A stretch of DNA of 64,000 nucleotides from Synechococcus sp. CBW1107 (GTDB lineage Bacteria > Cyanobacteriota > Cyanobacteriia > PCC-6307 > Cyanobiaceae). Positions 45,006 through 53,191 of the stretch are shown piece after piece. Position 1 is the first letter of the stretch. Each line of letters begins with the position of its first letter. The notes beneath the pieces were generated by a model that saw only the letters and a list, made by a program, of their open reading frames with translations, did no database searches and was not told the origin of the DNA. The stretch lies in contig NZ_CP064908.1 in NCBI RefSeq assembly GCF_015841355.1, positions 744,001-808,000 of the forward strand, written 5' to 3'. Made by a program: the position numbers and the translations under genes.

Positions 45006-46301
45006 ATGGCCGCATACGGCACCATGGGCCACCGCCACCATCAGGTGTTGATCGTGGGCGGTGGCTCTGGCGGCGTCACCGTGGCCAGCCAGCTCCTGCG
45101 GACCCGCCCCGGCCTCGATGTGGCGATCCTGGAACCCTCCTGCGTTCACGAGTACCAGTCGGGCTGGATCCTGGCCGGCGCCGGTCTGCTCCCCTACGAA
45201 GCAACCCACCGCCCTGAGGCCGCTGTGATCCCGGCGGGTGCCGTCTGGATCCAGGGCAGCGCGGCAACCTTCGAGCCGGAGGCCCACCGGGTGATCACCG
45301 CAGCCGGTGAATCCCTCGGCTACGACGTGCTCGTGGTGGCCATGGGCCTCCAGCTCAACTGGAGCGCCATCAAGGGCCTGCCGGAGGGCCTCGGCCACCA
45401 CGGCATCGTCAGCAACTATTCCCACGCCCACATCGCCGCCACCTGGGAGACGATCCGCGGCTTCCAGGGGGGAACCGCCCTGTTCACCCATCCGGCCACG
45501 CCGATCAAGTGCGGCGGCGCCCCCCAGAAGGTGATGTACCTGGCCGACGACGTGTTCAAGGCCACCAGCGGCGTGGGGGTGAACACCCGGGTGATCTTCT
45601 GCACCGCCATGGCGCAGCTGTATCCGGTCAAGGCCTACAACGCCACTGTCGAGCGCGTCGTGGCGCGGCGGGGGATCGAAACTCGTCTGCTGCACAACCT
45701 GATCGAGGTGCGCGCCGAGGAGCAGGTGGCGGTGTTCGAGGTCAGGGTGGAAGGCCGTGAACCTTCCCTTGAGGAGATTCACTTCGACCTTCTTCATGTG
45801 GTGCCACCGATGGCTGCTCCGGACGTGGTGGCCCGTAGCCCCCTGGCGATCGAGGGTCCGGGCGGCTGGGTGGAGGTGAACAAACTCACCTGCCAGCACA
45901 AGCGATTTGCCGATGTGTTCGCTCTCGGAGATGTGAGCTCTCTCCCCACCTCGAAAAGCCTGGCCGCCATCCGTGGTCAGGCGCCGGTGCTGGTGGCCAA
46001 CCTGCTGGCTCAGGTCGATGGACGCCCGCTTGCGGCCTACTACGACGGCTACACCGCCTGCCCGTTGATCACCAGCTTCCACAGCGTGGTGATGGCGGAG
46101 TTCGACTATGACCTCCAGCCCGTCAGCTCCTTCCTGGTGGATCCCACCCAGGAGCGCTGGAGCATGTTTCTGGTGGAAACGCGGGTGTTCCCGTGGGTGT
46201 ACTGGCACCGGGTGCTCAAGGGCCGTCTGCACGAGAGCCGCTTCCTGAAGCCGCTGGCGCCGTTGGTGCGTGCGTTGGGGCTGGCGTTCAAGCAGCCGTG
46301 A
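45006..46301 (+). CDS. sqr: Sulfide:quinone oxidoreductase (type II-like)
   Basis: 431 residues (ATG 45024 also possible). FAD-binding GGGSGGVTVASQL near the start, redox-site region HPATPIKCGGAPQKVMYLAD with a Cys, and C-terminal FAD/quinone segment VFALGDVSSLPTSKS. This pattern, with one visible core Cys in PIKCGG, is like the SQR type II / mitochondrial SQOR group. It oxidises sulfide to a persulfide or polysulfide and passes electrons to the plastoquinone pool. Persulfide dioxygenase and rhodaneses in the window would process the product. Convergent with arsR2 with no gap. Confidence 0.9.
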   Translation: MAAYGTMGHRHHQVLIVGGGSGGVTVASQLLRTRPGLDVAILEPSCVHEYQSGWILAGAGLLPYEATHRPEAAVIPAGAVWIQGSAATFEPEAHRVITAAGESLGYDVLVVAMGLQLNWSAIKGLPEGLGHHGIVSNYSHAHIAATWETIRGFQGGTALFTHPATPIKCGGAPQKVMYLADDVFKATSGVGVNTRVIFCTAMAQLYPVKAYNATVERVVARRGIETRLLHNLIEVRAEEQVAVFEVRVEGREPSLEEIHFDLLHVVPPMAAPDVVARSPLAIEGPGGWVEVNKLTCQHKRFADVFALGDVSSLPTSKSLAAIRGQAPVLVANLLAQVDGRPLAAYYDGYTACPLITSFHSVVMAEFDYDLQPVSSFLVDPTQERWSMFLVETRVFPWVYWHRVLKGRLHESRFLKPLAPLVRALGLAFKQP

Positions 46302-46649
46302 TCACACCGCCTGCAGTTGGCTGAGCTGCTGCTCCAACCGCTGCTTGAGCCGACGTTGCACCAGGTTGCAGAGGTCCTCCACCAGGGGGTCGGCCACCGC
46401 GTAGATCAGCCGCGTGCCATCCCGCACACAACTCACCAGGCCAGCCCTCTGGAGCTGCCCCAGCTGGCGGCTGATGTGGGACTGGCTGAATCCGGTGGCC
46501 TCGATCAGGGAGGCCACATCCATGGCGCCGCCGTGCTTGAGCTGACAGAGCAACTGCAGGCGGGCCGGCTCGCTCAGCAGGCGGAAGAAGGCGCTGAGTT
46601 CATCGAGGAGCTGGGGACTGGGCAGTGACGGGGGCGGGGTCCGGCGCAT
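46302..46649 (-). CDS. ArsR-family (SqrR/BigR/SuoR-like) repressor
   Basis: 115 residues from MRRTPPPSLP. Winged helix: [60 protein letters not shown]. Cys in LLCQL and in EDLCNLV occupy places like the dithiol pair of SqrR/BigR sensors; a third Cys is in the wing. No arsenic-type CxC motif in the DNA helix. Inferred to bind ATG-N10-CAT sites and to release DNA when a tetrasulfide bridge forms. Divergent from the second MBL gene. Intact copy of the frameshifted gene at 8386-8710. Confidence 0.85.
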   Translation of the reverse strand: MRRTPPPSLPSPQLLDELSAFFRLLSEPARLQLLCQLKHGGAMDVASLIEATGFSQSHISRQLGQLQRAGLVSCVRDGTRLIYAVADPLVEDLCNLVQRRLKQRLEQQLSQLQAV

Positions 46650-46659
46650 GGACGGGCTT

Positions 46660-46675
46660 ATGTCGATACACGCAT
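46660..46675. promoter_or_regulatory. Sulfide-regulon operator, site 1 (arsR/MBL2)
   Basis: ATGTCGATACACGCAT, in the context CTTATG...CATTATGCACG, equivalent to the palindrome at 8746. 10 bp before the arsR start, so it suits autorepression. Confidence 0.6.
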
Positions 46676-46750
46676 TATGCACGAAGCGCGCATGGCGGGG
46701 GCCTGAGGAGCGCCGCGGCCCGGACGACCGAAATCGCCTTAACGCCCATA

Positions 46751-46766
46751 ATGCGGCTACACTCAT
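46751..46766. promoter_or_regulatory. Sulfide-regulon operator, site 2 (MBL2)
   Basis: ATG-CGGCTACACT-CAT, 22 bp before the MBL2 ATG; TACACT is a plausible -10 box. Aligns with sites at 8804 and 17832 (shared GGCTA in the spacer). Confidence 0.6.
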
Positions 46767-46788
46767 ACAAGTTCGTGATCGATCACCC

Positions 46789-47430
46789 ATGGCCGTCGCT
46801 CCCGCGCTCGCCCTGTCCCTCTCTGCCGCCGCCGGCGGTGGTTCCCTGCTCTTCCGCCAGCTGTTCGACGGCGACACCGGCACCTTCACCTACCTGCTGG
46901 CCGACGTGCCCAGCCGCAAGGGGGTGATCATCGACACGGTCTACGAGCAGCATGGCCGCGACCTCTCCCTGATTCGCGAGCTGGGCATCGAGTTGGTGGC
47001 GTCAATCGACACCCATGCCCATGCCGACCATGTGACAGGGAGCTGGCTGATGCACGAGGCCACTGGCTGTGCCATCGGCCTGGCCGCCGCCGCCCGTGCC
47101 GAGAACGTCACCCTGCCGCTGCGACACGGCGATCGAGTGGCCTTCGGCGGTCGCTCCCTGGAGGTGCGCGCCACCCCAGGCCACACCGACGGCTGCATCA
47201 GCTTCGTGCTCGATGACCAGTCGATGGCCTTCACCGGCGATGCGCTACTGGTTCGCGGCTGCGGCCGCTGCGACTTCCAGCAGGGCAATGCCCACACCCT
47301 CTGGACCTCGATCAACGAGCAGATCCTCTCGCTGCCCGAGCGCTGCCTGCTCTATCCCGGCCACGACTACACCGGCCGCGCCGTCACCTCGGTGGCCGAA
47401 GAGAAGGCCTTCAACGCCCGGTGTGGCTAG
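46789..47430 (+). CDS. Persulfide dioxygenase (ETHE1-like), C-terminally truncated
   Basis: 213 residues, nearly the same as residues of the first copy: LLFRQLFDGDTGTFTYLLAD, DTHAHADHVTGSW, ATPGHTDGC, AFTGDALLVRGCGRCDF, YPGHDYTGR. It stops at FNARCG where copy 1 continues into a further helix region and a rhodanese. All metal ligands (HxHxDH, GHT, D, H) are kept, but about 30 C-terminal residues of the MBL fold and the rhodanese are missing. The break coincides with the start of the heptad repeat array, so a rearrangement cut the gene. Activity uncertain. Confidence 0.85.
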   Translation: MAVAPALALSLSAAAGGGSLLFRQLFDGDTGTFTYLLADVPSRKGVIIDTVYEQHGRDLSLIRELGIELVASIDTHAHADHVTGSWLMHEATGCAIGLAAAARAENVTLPLRHGDRVAFGGRSLEVRATPGHTDGCISFVLDDQSMAFTGDALLVRGCGRCDFQQGNAHTLWTSINEQILSLPERCLLYPGHDYTGRAVTSVAEEKAFNARCG

Positions 47431-47446
47431 TACGCAAGGGGCAGCA

Positions 47447-47583
47447 CTAGGCATCCCTAGGCAGCCAGCTCAGCCAGCACAGCCGATCGGCAGGGGCCGC
47501 GGCGATCAGCACTAGGCACAACTAGGCAAAACACCAGGCATCCCTAGGCAGCTGCACTAGGCATCTCCAGGCATCCCTAGGCC
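47447..47583. repeat. CTAGGCA heptad array
   Basis: Nine direct copies of C(T/C)AGGC(A/C) at 47447, 47457, 47512, 47522, 47534, 47544, 47557, 47567, 47577, most in pairs 10 bp apart. Two more copies at 48088 and 48098 lie just upstream of the RHH gene. The array begins right after the truncated MBL stop and runs into the RHH stop. Spacing of one helical turn suits a dimeric DNA-binding protein. Confidence 0.75.
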
Positions 47584-48080
47584 TGCTCCCACATCCAGCG
47601 GGCCGGGCCTCCTGTATCAAGGGCGGACTTGCCAACCAGCCGCCAGCTCCCGGCCTGGGGGTGGTGGCGCACATCGCCGGGGGTGGCCTTGGTGGCCCAT
47701 GTATTCCAGGCGCCCCGGTTGGCGCCGGTTCGCTCAGCCAGCTCGGCGGTGGTGATTGCCCCGGTCGGGGGATCAGGAATCACCCGATTAGGGGTCACCG
47801 GCTCATCCGTTCGGGGCGCCGGGGCCACCCGTTTAGGGGTTGCGTTGCGCAGCTGGGCCAGCTCTGCCTCCAGCCACCCCACCCGGGCGGCCAGATCGGC
47901 CAGATCAGGGCCAGCAGGGGCGGCCGGCTGCTCGAGCGCACCACTCAGCCCAGCCTCCAGCCAGCGGCGCACCAGGGCAGCCAGGGGGCGGCCATCAGCT
48001 GCAGCTCGGGCCCGCAGGCGCTCCAGCAGCTGGGGCTCCACCTCCAGGTTCAGCTGGGCTCCCTTGCGATCGCGGGCCAT
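47577..48080 (-). CDS. RHH-type DNA-binding protein
   Basis: 167 residues from MARDRKGAQL. N-terminal ribbon-helix-helix: AQLNLEVEPQLLERLRARAA, DGRPLAALVRRWLEAGL (strand then two helices). Linker and coiled coil (GPDLADLAARVGWLEAELAQL), then ITTAELAERTGANRGAWNTW, which resembles a second HTH. Repeats of CTAGGCA flank the gene on both sides, so I infer that it binds them and represses itself, as in plasmid partition or Omega-type regulators. Confidence 0.65.
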   Translation of the reverse strand: MARDRKGAQLNLEVEPQLLERLRARAAADGRPLAALVRRWLEAGLSGALEQPAAPAGPDLADLAARVGWLEAELAQLRNATPKRVAPAPRTDEPVTPNRVIPDPPTGAITTAELAERTGANRGAWNTWATKATPGDVRHHPQAGSWRLVGKSALDTGGPARWMWEQA

Positions 48081-48087
48081 GGCAGCA

Positions 48088-48104
48088 CTAGGCATCCCTA
48101 GGCA
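48088..48104. promoter_or_regulatory. Heptad pair upstream of RHH gene
   Basis: CTAGGCATCCCTAGGCA, two heptads 10 bp apart, 8 bp before the RHH ATG. Likely autoregulatory operator. Confidence 0.55.
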
Positions 48105-48360
48105 GCAGGAAACCACCTCCCGCAGGCGCCCACCAGTGGCCGGTGATGGTCTTCACTTTTCGAGCTTTTGCAGGTCATCTAGGGGGCGCTTTTGGCACTT
48201 CTGGCAGTTATGCAGCGACTAGGGGTGCTGCTCGAGGGGGCGATGGCCAGGGAATTGCCACCGCTCGGGCCTGCAGATGCAGGGTGGCGATCAGGCGGGG
48301 GACGGGGCCGGGGACAGCAAGCTCCTAATGACTTGACATAACAGCTATTGCGACTGGCAA

Positions 48361-49290
48361 TCAAGCAAATGTGCCAACTCCTGCGGCGTTAACAGTAAGA
48401 GTCCCATTTTGGAAGTCGAAGTGCCCGCCATTGGCGCCTCCAATTTTCTCAAACTCAAAAACTTTCATTGTCTCGCCATCGGATACGACAGTGGATCCAC
48501 TAATTACGTAGGTGCCTTCGCCAAAAAATAACTTGTCTGTGCCAGCGCCGCCATAAAAATTACCAGTACCAAATCCTTTTAGGGTGTCATTGCCAGCATC
48601 AAGATATGTTGTTCCATCTCCATCGAATCCACCTTCAAGTGCATCGACGATGTCATTGCCATCGCCGGTATTGATTGTGCCGTAGTTGGAGATGCCGGAG
48701 CCGGTGCCGCCGGTGCCTGTAATCCTGTCATTGCCATCGCCGGTATTGATTGTGCCGTAGTTGGAGATGCCGGAGCCGGTGCCGGTGCCTTTAATGATGT
48801 CATTGCCATCGCCGGTTTTGATTGTGCCGTCGTTCTCGATGCCGTCGAAGTCGCCGGTGCCGCCGGTGCCGGTGCCTTTAATGATGTCATTGCCATTGCC
48901 GGTAATGATTGTGCCGTAGTTGAAGATGCCGTAGAAGTCGCCGCCGGTGCCTGTAATCCTGTCATTGCCATCGCCGGTATTGATTGTGCCGTAGTTGAGG
49001 ATGCCGGAGCCGGTGCCGGTGCCTTTAATGATGTCATCGCCATCGCCGGTATTGATTGTGCCGTCGTCGTTGTAGATACCGGTGCCGCCGGTGCCTGTAA
49101 TCCTGTCATTGCCATCGCCGGTATTGATTGTGCCGTAGTTGGAGATGCCGGAGTAGGTGCTGGTGCCTTTAATGATGTCATTGCCAGCAAGTGCATTTAT
49201 AACAACACCCTCGGGGGCCTCCCAGCCTGTCACTGAAATCGCTGTGTCTGCTTTGTTAGTGAACTTAAAGCTCTTAAGATTATTAGCCAT
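48361..49290 (-). CDS. RTX-like calcium-binding repeat protein
   Basis: 309 residues. Repeats of about 26-30 residues with GDGNDRITGTGG or GNGNDIIKGTGTG blocks alternating with GI(S/F)NYGTI; the GGxGxD-like nonapeptide motif binds calcium in a beta roll. No Sec signal; RTX proteins leave through type I secretion using a C-terminal signal. The C-terminal 90 residues (GAGTDKLFFGEGTYVISGST) are typical of such ends. DNA is clearly lower in GC than the neighbours, suggesting acquisition. A type I exporter is not in the window. Confidence 0.8.
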   Translation of the reverse strand: MANNLKSFKFTNKADTAISVTGWEAPEGVVINALAGNDIIKGTSTYSGISNYGTINTGDGNDRITGTGGTGIYNDDGTINTGDGDDIIKGTGTGSGILNYGTINTGDGNDRITGTGGDFYGIFNYGTIITGNGNDIIKGTGTGGTGDFDGIENDGTIKTGDGNDIIKGTGTGSGISNYGTINTGDGNDRITGTGGTGSGISNYGTINTGDGNDIVDALEGGFDGDGTTYLDAGNDTLKGFGTGNFYGGAGTDKLFFGEGTYVISGSTVVSDGETMKVFEFEKIGGANGGHFDFQNGTLTVNAAGVGTFA

Positions 49291-49463
49291 AATAGTTAGG
49301 CCTTGACTTTTCTCAAATCATATCCTGATTCTCGGCAAATCACAACAGAGAGAAGGCGGCTAGGAGCCTGTCGCGCATAGATCGTCGCCCGCACTCTCCA
49401 CAGACGCCCCTGAATCTGCCCAGATCCCAGTGACTGCAATGGATCTGCTCGATAAAATGGGGC

Positions 49464-49574
49464 ATGCAAAAGCCCAAAACCTTCCGCCCCTGGGTTCCGG
49501 GACAGACCTCCTTGCTGCCGGCCTCACCGAGTGAATGGCTGTCGGATGACCATCAGGTGTATTTCCTGCTGGAT
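49464..49574 (+). pseudogene. IS1182 transposase N-terminal fragment
   Basis: MQKPKTFRPWVPGQTSLLPA, SPSEWLSDDHQVYFLLD: the usual N-terminus of IS1182 transposases. Continues in frame after the nested IS at 51259. Confidence 0.85.
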
Positions 49575-51248
49575 GCTGGCGTCCCCGGCAGTGGTGTAAA
49601 TCCCCAGGGCCTCAGCCCGGCGTAGCCGGGCTGAGCGTCCGCACCTCAGGCGATCGGCTCCACGGCTGACGTTGCAAGGGGTGGGCAGGCCCGTTTCCCT
49701 GGTTTGAGAACCACCTCAACCAGACAGACCATGCCCAAGACCCATGCTGCCGTACCTGAGCTGGCCTCGCTACTCGATGGCAGCAGTGCCGGGGAGCTGA
49801 TCCCTGAACTGGCACGCCACGGCCTGCAGCAGCTGATCGAGCTGGAGCTCGCTGCCTTCCTCGGTGCGGACTGGCACGAGCGCACCGAGGAGCGGCTCGG
49901 CCACCGCAACGGCTACCGGCCTCGCACCCTGACCACCCAGGTGGGGGATCTGGCACTGCAGATCCCGAAACTGCGCGCGGGCAGCTTCCTCCCCTCGATC
50001 CTCGAACCCCGCCGCCGGGTTGATCAGGCCCTGTACGCGGTGATCATGGAGGCTTACATCGGTGGGGTCTCGACCCGCAAGGTCGATGCCCTGGTGGCGG
50101 CGCTCGGCTCCCAGAGCGGCATCTCCAAGTCGCAGGTGAGTCGCATCTGTCAGGAGATCGACCAGCAGGTGCAGGCGTTTCTGAGCCGGCCCCTGGAGAG
50201 CAGCGGCTACGCCTACGTCTACCTCGATGCCACCTACCTCAAGGGGCGGCTGGGCAAGGCTCAGCAGGTCTGCTCCCGCGCTGTCGTCGTCGCCATGGGG
50301 GTGAACGAGGATGGTCGCCGGGAGTTGCTGGGCCTCAAGGTCGGCGACAGCGAGACCGAGAGCTTCTGGGCGGAGTTCATCGCCCATCTCAAAGAACGGG
50401 GCCTGGGTGGCGTCAGGCTGGTGATCTCTGACGCCCACACCGGCCTCACCAAGGCGATCCGCCGCCAGCTGCAGGGAAGCGTCTGGCAGCGCTGCCGCGT
50501 CCATTTCGCCCGCAACCTGCTGCAGTGCGTCCCCAAGGCTCACCAGGGCATGGTCACCGCCGCCCTGCGCAGCGTGTTCGCCCAGGAGAGCGCTGAGGAG
50601 ATCGCGTCACGCTGGGACGATCTGGCCGCCTCGCTGGCGGAGCGCTTCCCCAAGGCCGCTGCGCTGATGCATGAGGCCAAGGAGGACGTGCTGGCTTTCC
50701 GGCCCTTCCCCAGGGACCACTGGCGCAAGATCTGGAGCACCAACCTGCTGGAGCGGGTCAACGAGGAAATCAAACGCCGCACCAGGGTCGTCGGCATCTT
50801 CCCCAACGACGCGTCGATCACCCGCCTGGTGGGCGCGGTACTGCTGGAGCAGCACGAGCACTGGCAGCTGGAGGGCCGGCGCATGTTCTCAGCCGAGAGC
50901 ATGGCGACCATCCCGGAGCTGGATGCCATCCCTGCTCTCCAGGCCCTCAGCACCTGAGAGAGGCAGGACGCAGGCCCCAGGTGATCGAGGCTGCAGCGCC
51001 CCCAGAGGGCGCAGCGGCCTTGATCGCAGCCCGGGGGCCGGCCGCTGCCACCTCCAGGCCGCAGAAGTCACTCCAACTCACAACACATCCGCAAGCTGAC
51101 GAAAGACTTGACAAGTCATTCGTCCTGATTCATCGTGATTGAACGAGGCGCATCTGCACCTCCGGAATGACAGCCCGTCATTCCACCCTGTTCACCCTCT
51201 GACTAGGGCATTCGGGCCTCGGGTTTTACACCACGCAAAGGGACGCGG
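49575..51248 (+). mobile_element. IS256-family element nested in IS1182
   Basis: Flanked by the direct repeat CCTGCTGGAT (49565-49574 and 51249-51258), within which lies the 8-9 bp target duplication. Terminal inverted repeats share GCGTCCC, GTGGTGTAAA and CCC-AGG. About 1.67 kb with one transposase gene. Confidence 0.8.
49731..50957 (+). CDS. IS256-family (mutator-type) transposase
   Basis: 408 residues from MPKTHAAVPE. LGADWHERTEERLGHRNGYR and TQVGDLALQIPKLRAGSFLP at the start are diagnostic; DDE catalytic residues in YLDATYLK, VISDAHTGL and NLLERVNEEIKRR. HFARNLL with WQRCRVHF adds the C-[2]-H motif of the family. Intact. Confidence 0.93.
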   Translation: MPKTHAAVPELASLLDGSSAGELIPELARHGLQQLIELELAAFLGADWHERTEERLGHRNGYRPRTLTTQVGDLALQIPKLRAGSFLPSILEPRRRVDQALYAVIMEAYIGGVSTRKVDALVAALGSQSGISKSQVSRICQEIDQQVQAFLSRPLESSGYAYVYLDATYLKGRLGKAQQVCSRAVVVAMGVNEDGRRELLGLKVGDSETESFWAEFIAHLKERGLGGVRLVISDAHTGLTKAIRRQLQGSVWQRCRVHFARNLLQCVPKAHQGMVTAALRSVFAQESAEEIASRWDDLAASLAERFPKAAALMHEAKEDVLAFRPFPRDHWRKIWSTNLLERVNEEIKRRTRVVGIFPNDASITRLVGAVLLEQHEHWQLEGRRMFSAESMATIPELDAIPALQALST

Positions 51249-51258
51249 CCTGCTGGAT

Positions 51259-52695
51259 CTGGTGGATGAGCTGGATCTCTCACAGGTCCTGATTCCCGCT
51301 CAGGCCAAGGATCCCCGCGGGGAGAAAGGGTTTGATCCGCGGATGATGACGATGCTTTTGCTCTACGCCTACTGCGTCGGCACCGTCTCCTCCCGCAAGA
51401 TCGAGCGTGCCTGCTACGAGGACCTGGCGTTCCGGGTGCTGACTGGTAATCAGCAACCTGATCACAGCCGCATCAGTGAATTCCGGCGCCGCAACCTTGA
51501 TGCCCTCAAAGGCCTGTTCATTCAGATCCTGCGGCTCTGCCAGAAGGCCGGCATGGTGAGCCTGGGCCATGTAGCCCTCGATGGCACCAAGGTGCAGGCC
51601 AGTGCCTCCAAACACAAAGCCATGAGCCACGAGCGGATGCTCAGGGCTGAGAAGGAACTGGAGAAAGAGATCAACGCCTTGATGCGCAAGGCCGAGATCC
51701 TGGATGCCCAGGAGGATCGCCGGTACGGCAAGGGCAAACGCGGCAGCGAGCTGCCCGATGCGTTGCGGCACAAGCAGAGCCGCCTGGCCAGGATCCGCCA
51801 GGCGCGCAAGGAGATGGAGGCGGAAACCGCTGCAGCAGCAGCGCGGCAGCGATGGGAGGAAGCAGAGGAATCCAGCGCCAAAGCGGCGGCTGCGCGCGAG
51901 GCCGATGCACCAGCAGCGGAACAGGCCGAGCTGACCAGAAAAGCTGAGGCTGCAGCTGCCAAAGCTCAAGCTGCGAGGGAGCAGGCCATCGAGACCGCCG
52001 AAAACGCCGGCCAGGAGCTGCCGGATCTGCAGCCGCTTACGGCTGATGCGATGCCCAGGCGTGGCCTGGCCAGGAGGGTCGACGGCACACCAACCAAGAA
52101 GACCCAGCGCAATTTCACTGACCCCGAGAGCCATCTGATGCAGTCAGGCGGCTCCTATCTGCAGGGCTACAACTGTCAGCTGGCGGTCGACAGCGACCAC
52201 CAGGTGATCGTGGCGGTGGGTGTGAGCAACCAGCCCCCAGATGTCGAGCACCTGACTCCCATGCTGGGGCGCATCGCTGACAGCGCTGGCGCACTGCCGG
52301 ATGTGATGACGATGGACGCGGGCTACTGGAGCGAGACCAACGCCAAGGTCTGCGCTGATCAGGGCGTTGACGCCTACATCGCCACCGGTCGCCTCCCCCA
52401 CGGCCAGCCGCTACCGCCGAAACGCGGGCCGATGCCCAAGGATGCCGACGCCAAGGCCCGCATGGTCCGAAAGATCAGAAGCAAGAAGGGCTCCAAGATC
52501 TACGCCCAGCGCAAGGCGATCGTGGAGCCGGTGAATGGCCAGATCAAGGAAGCAAGGGGCCTGCGGCGCTTTTTGCTGCGGGGTCTGAAGAAGGTCGATG
52601 GTGAATGGCACCTGATCGCTGCCACACACAACCTGCTCAAGTTGTTCCGGTTCAGGCGATCACAGCAGCTGGCGCTGGCGGCAACGACGGGATGA
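51259..52695 (+). pseudogene. IS1182 transposase, main part
   Basis: LVDELDLSQVLIPAQAKDPR, then the DUF772 domain with TVSSRKIERACYEDLAFRVL and ISEFRRRNLDALKGLF, an Ala/Glu/Lys-rich coiled insert, a DDE core (VALDGTKVQASASKHK; MTMDAGYWSETN; YAQRKAIVEPVNGQIKEARG). In frame with 49464-49574. As it stands a chimeric frame starts at 51139 inside the IS256 end, giving MNEAHLHLRN in front of the transposase. Confidence 0.88.
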
Positions 52696-52849
52696 GGGGC
52701 AACGGCCTTGGCAAGCACGGCCAGGGCTGACTCAAACCCGCCTGAATGAACCTGCTCAGCAGACGAACAATGCTGCTGGAGTTCACCTCAGCCACGGTTC
52801 GTCGTGGCCAGGGGCCCGCTGCTCTATTGGCGACAAACTCCTAGGGCGG

Positions 52850-53191
52850 TGCAATGGACGGCGACGGCGTCACACGCCAGGGAAGCCAGTGATCCGTTGA
52901 GGGTGTTGAAGCAGGGGCCGGATCGTCAGCGCGCTCCTTGCTGCTGCTCAGGGGGGGTGTCGTCCATCGATGGAGCCTCCGAATCCCGTTGCTGCCACGA
53001 TGGGCCAGCCCACGGGAGCCAGCAACGGGCACCCCCACAGTCGACACCGCTCGTCACGCGGAGCCATGGGTCTTCATGAAGGCGCCTTCACGGGCCGGGC
53101 CAAGGACTTCGTCGCCGGCAGCACGCCCAAGGCCCGCAGGCTGGCACGGCGGCATGTAGATGCAAGCCGCGCAGGCAGTGGGATGGGATGA
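52850..53191. other. Intergenic, no gene seen
   Basis: About 340 bp between the IS1182 right end and the DUF167 gene. Several short open frames due to GC content, none convincing. Confidence 0.5.

Larger units (their letters stand above)
49360..52844 (+). mobile_element. IS1182-type element carrying a nested IS256
   Basis: Ends are inverted repeats CTAGGAGCCTGTCGCGCATAG and, at the right, the complement CTAGGAGTTTGTCGCCAATAG (20 of these positions shown only as pairs). Both sides carry the direct repeat GGCGG (49355-49359 and 52845-52849), a probable target duplication. The transposase is split by an IS256-type element at residue 37. Confidence 0.8.

Noticed and set aside
47577-47583. Heptad array as a CRISPR array
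   Set aside because: Repeats are only 7 bp with 3-bp gaps and no spacers.
48579-49196. Repetitive frame with MAMTSLKAPAPA units
   Set aside because: Shifted reading of the RTX repeats; the sense frame has proper calcium-binding motifs.
51139-51258. Start of the 518-codon IS1182 frame as a natural N-terminus
   Set aside because: These codons lie in the IS256 end; the true N-terminus is at 49464.
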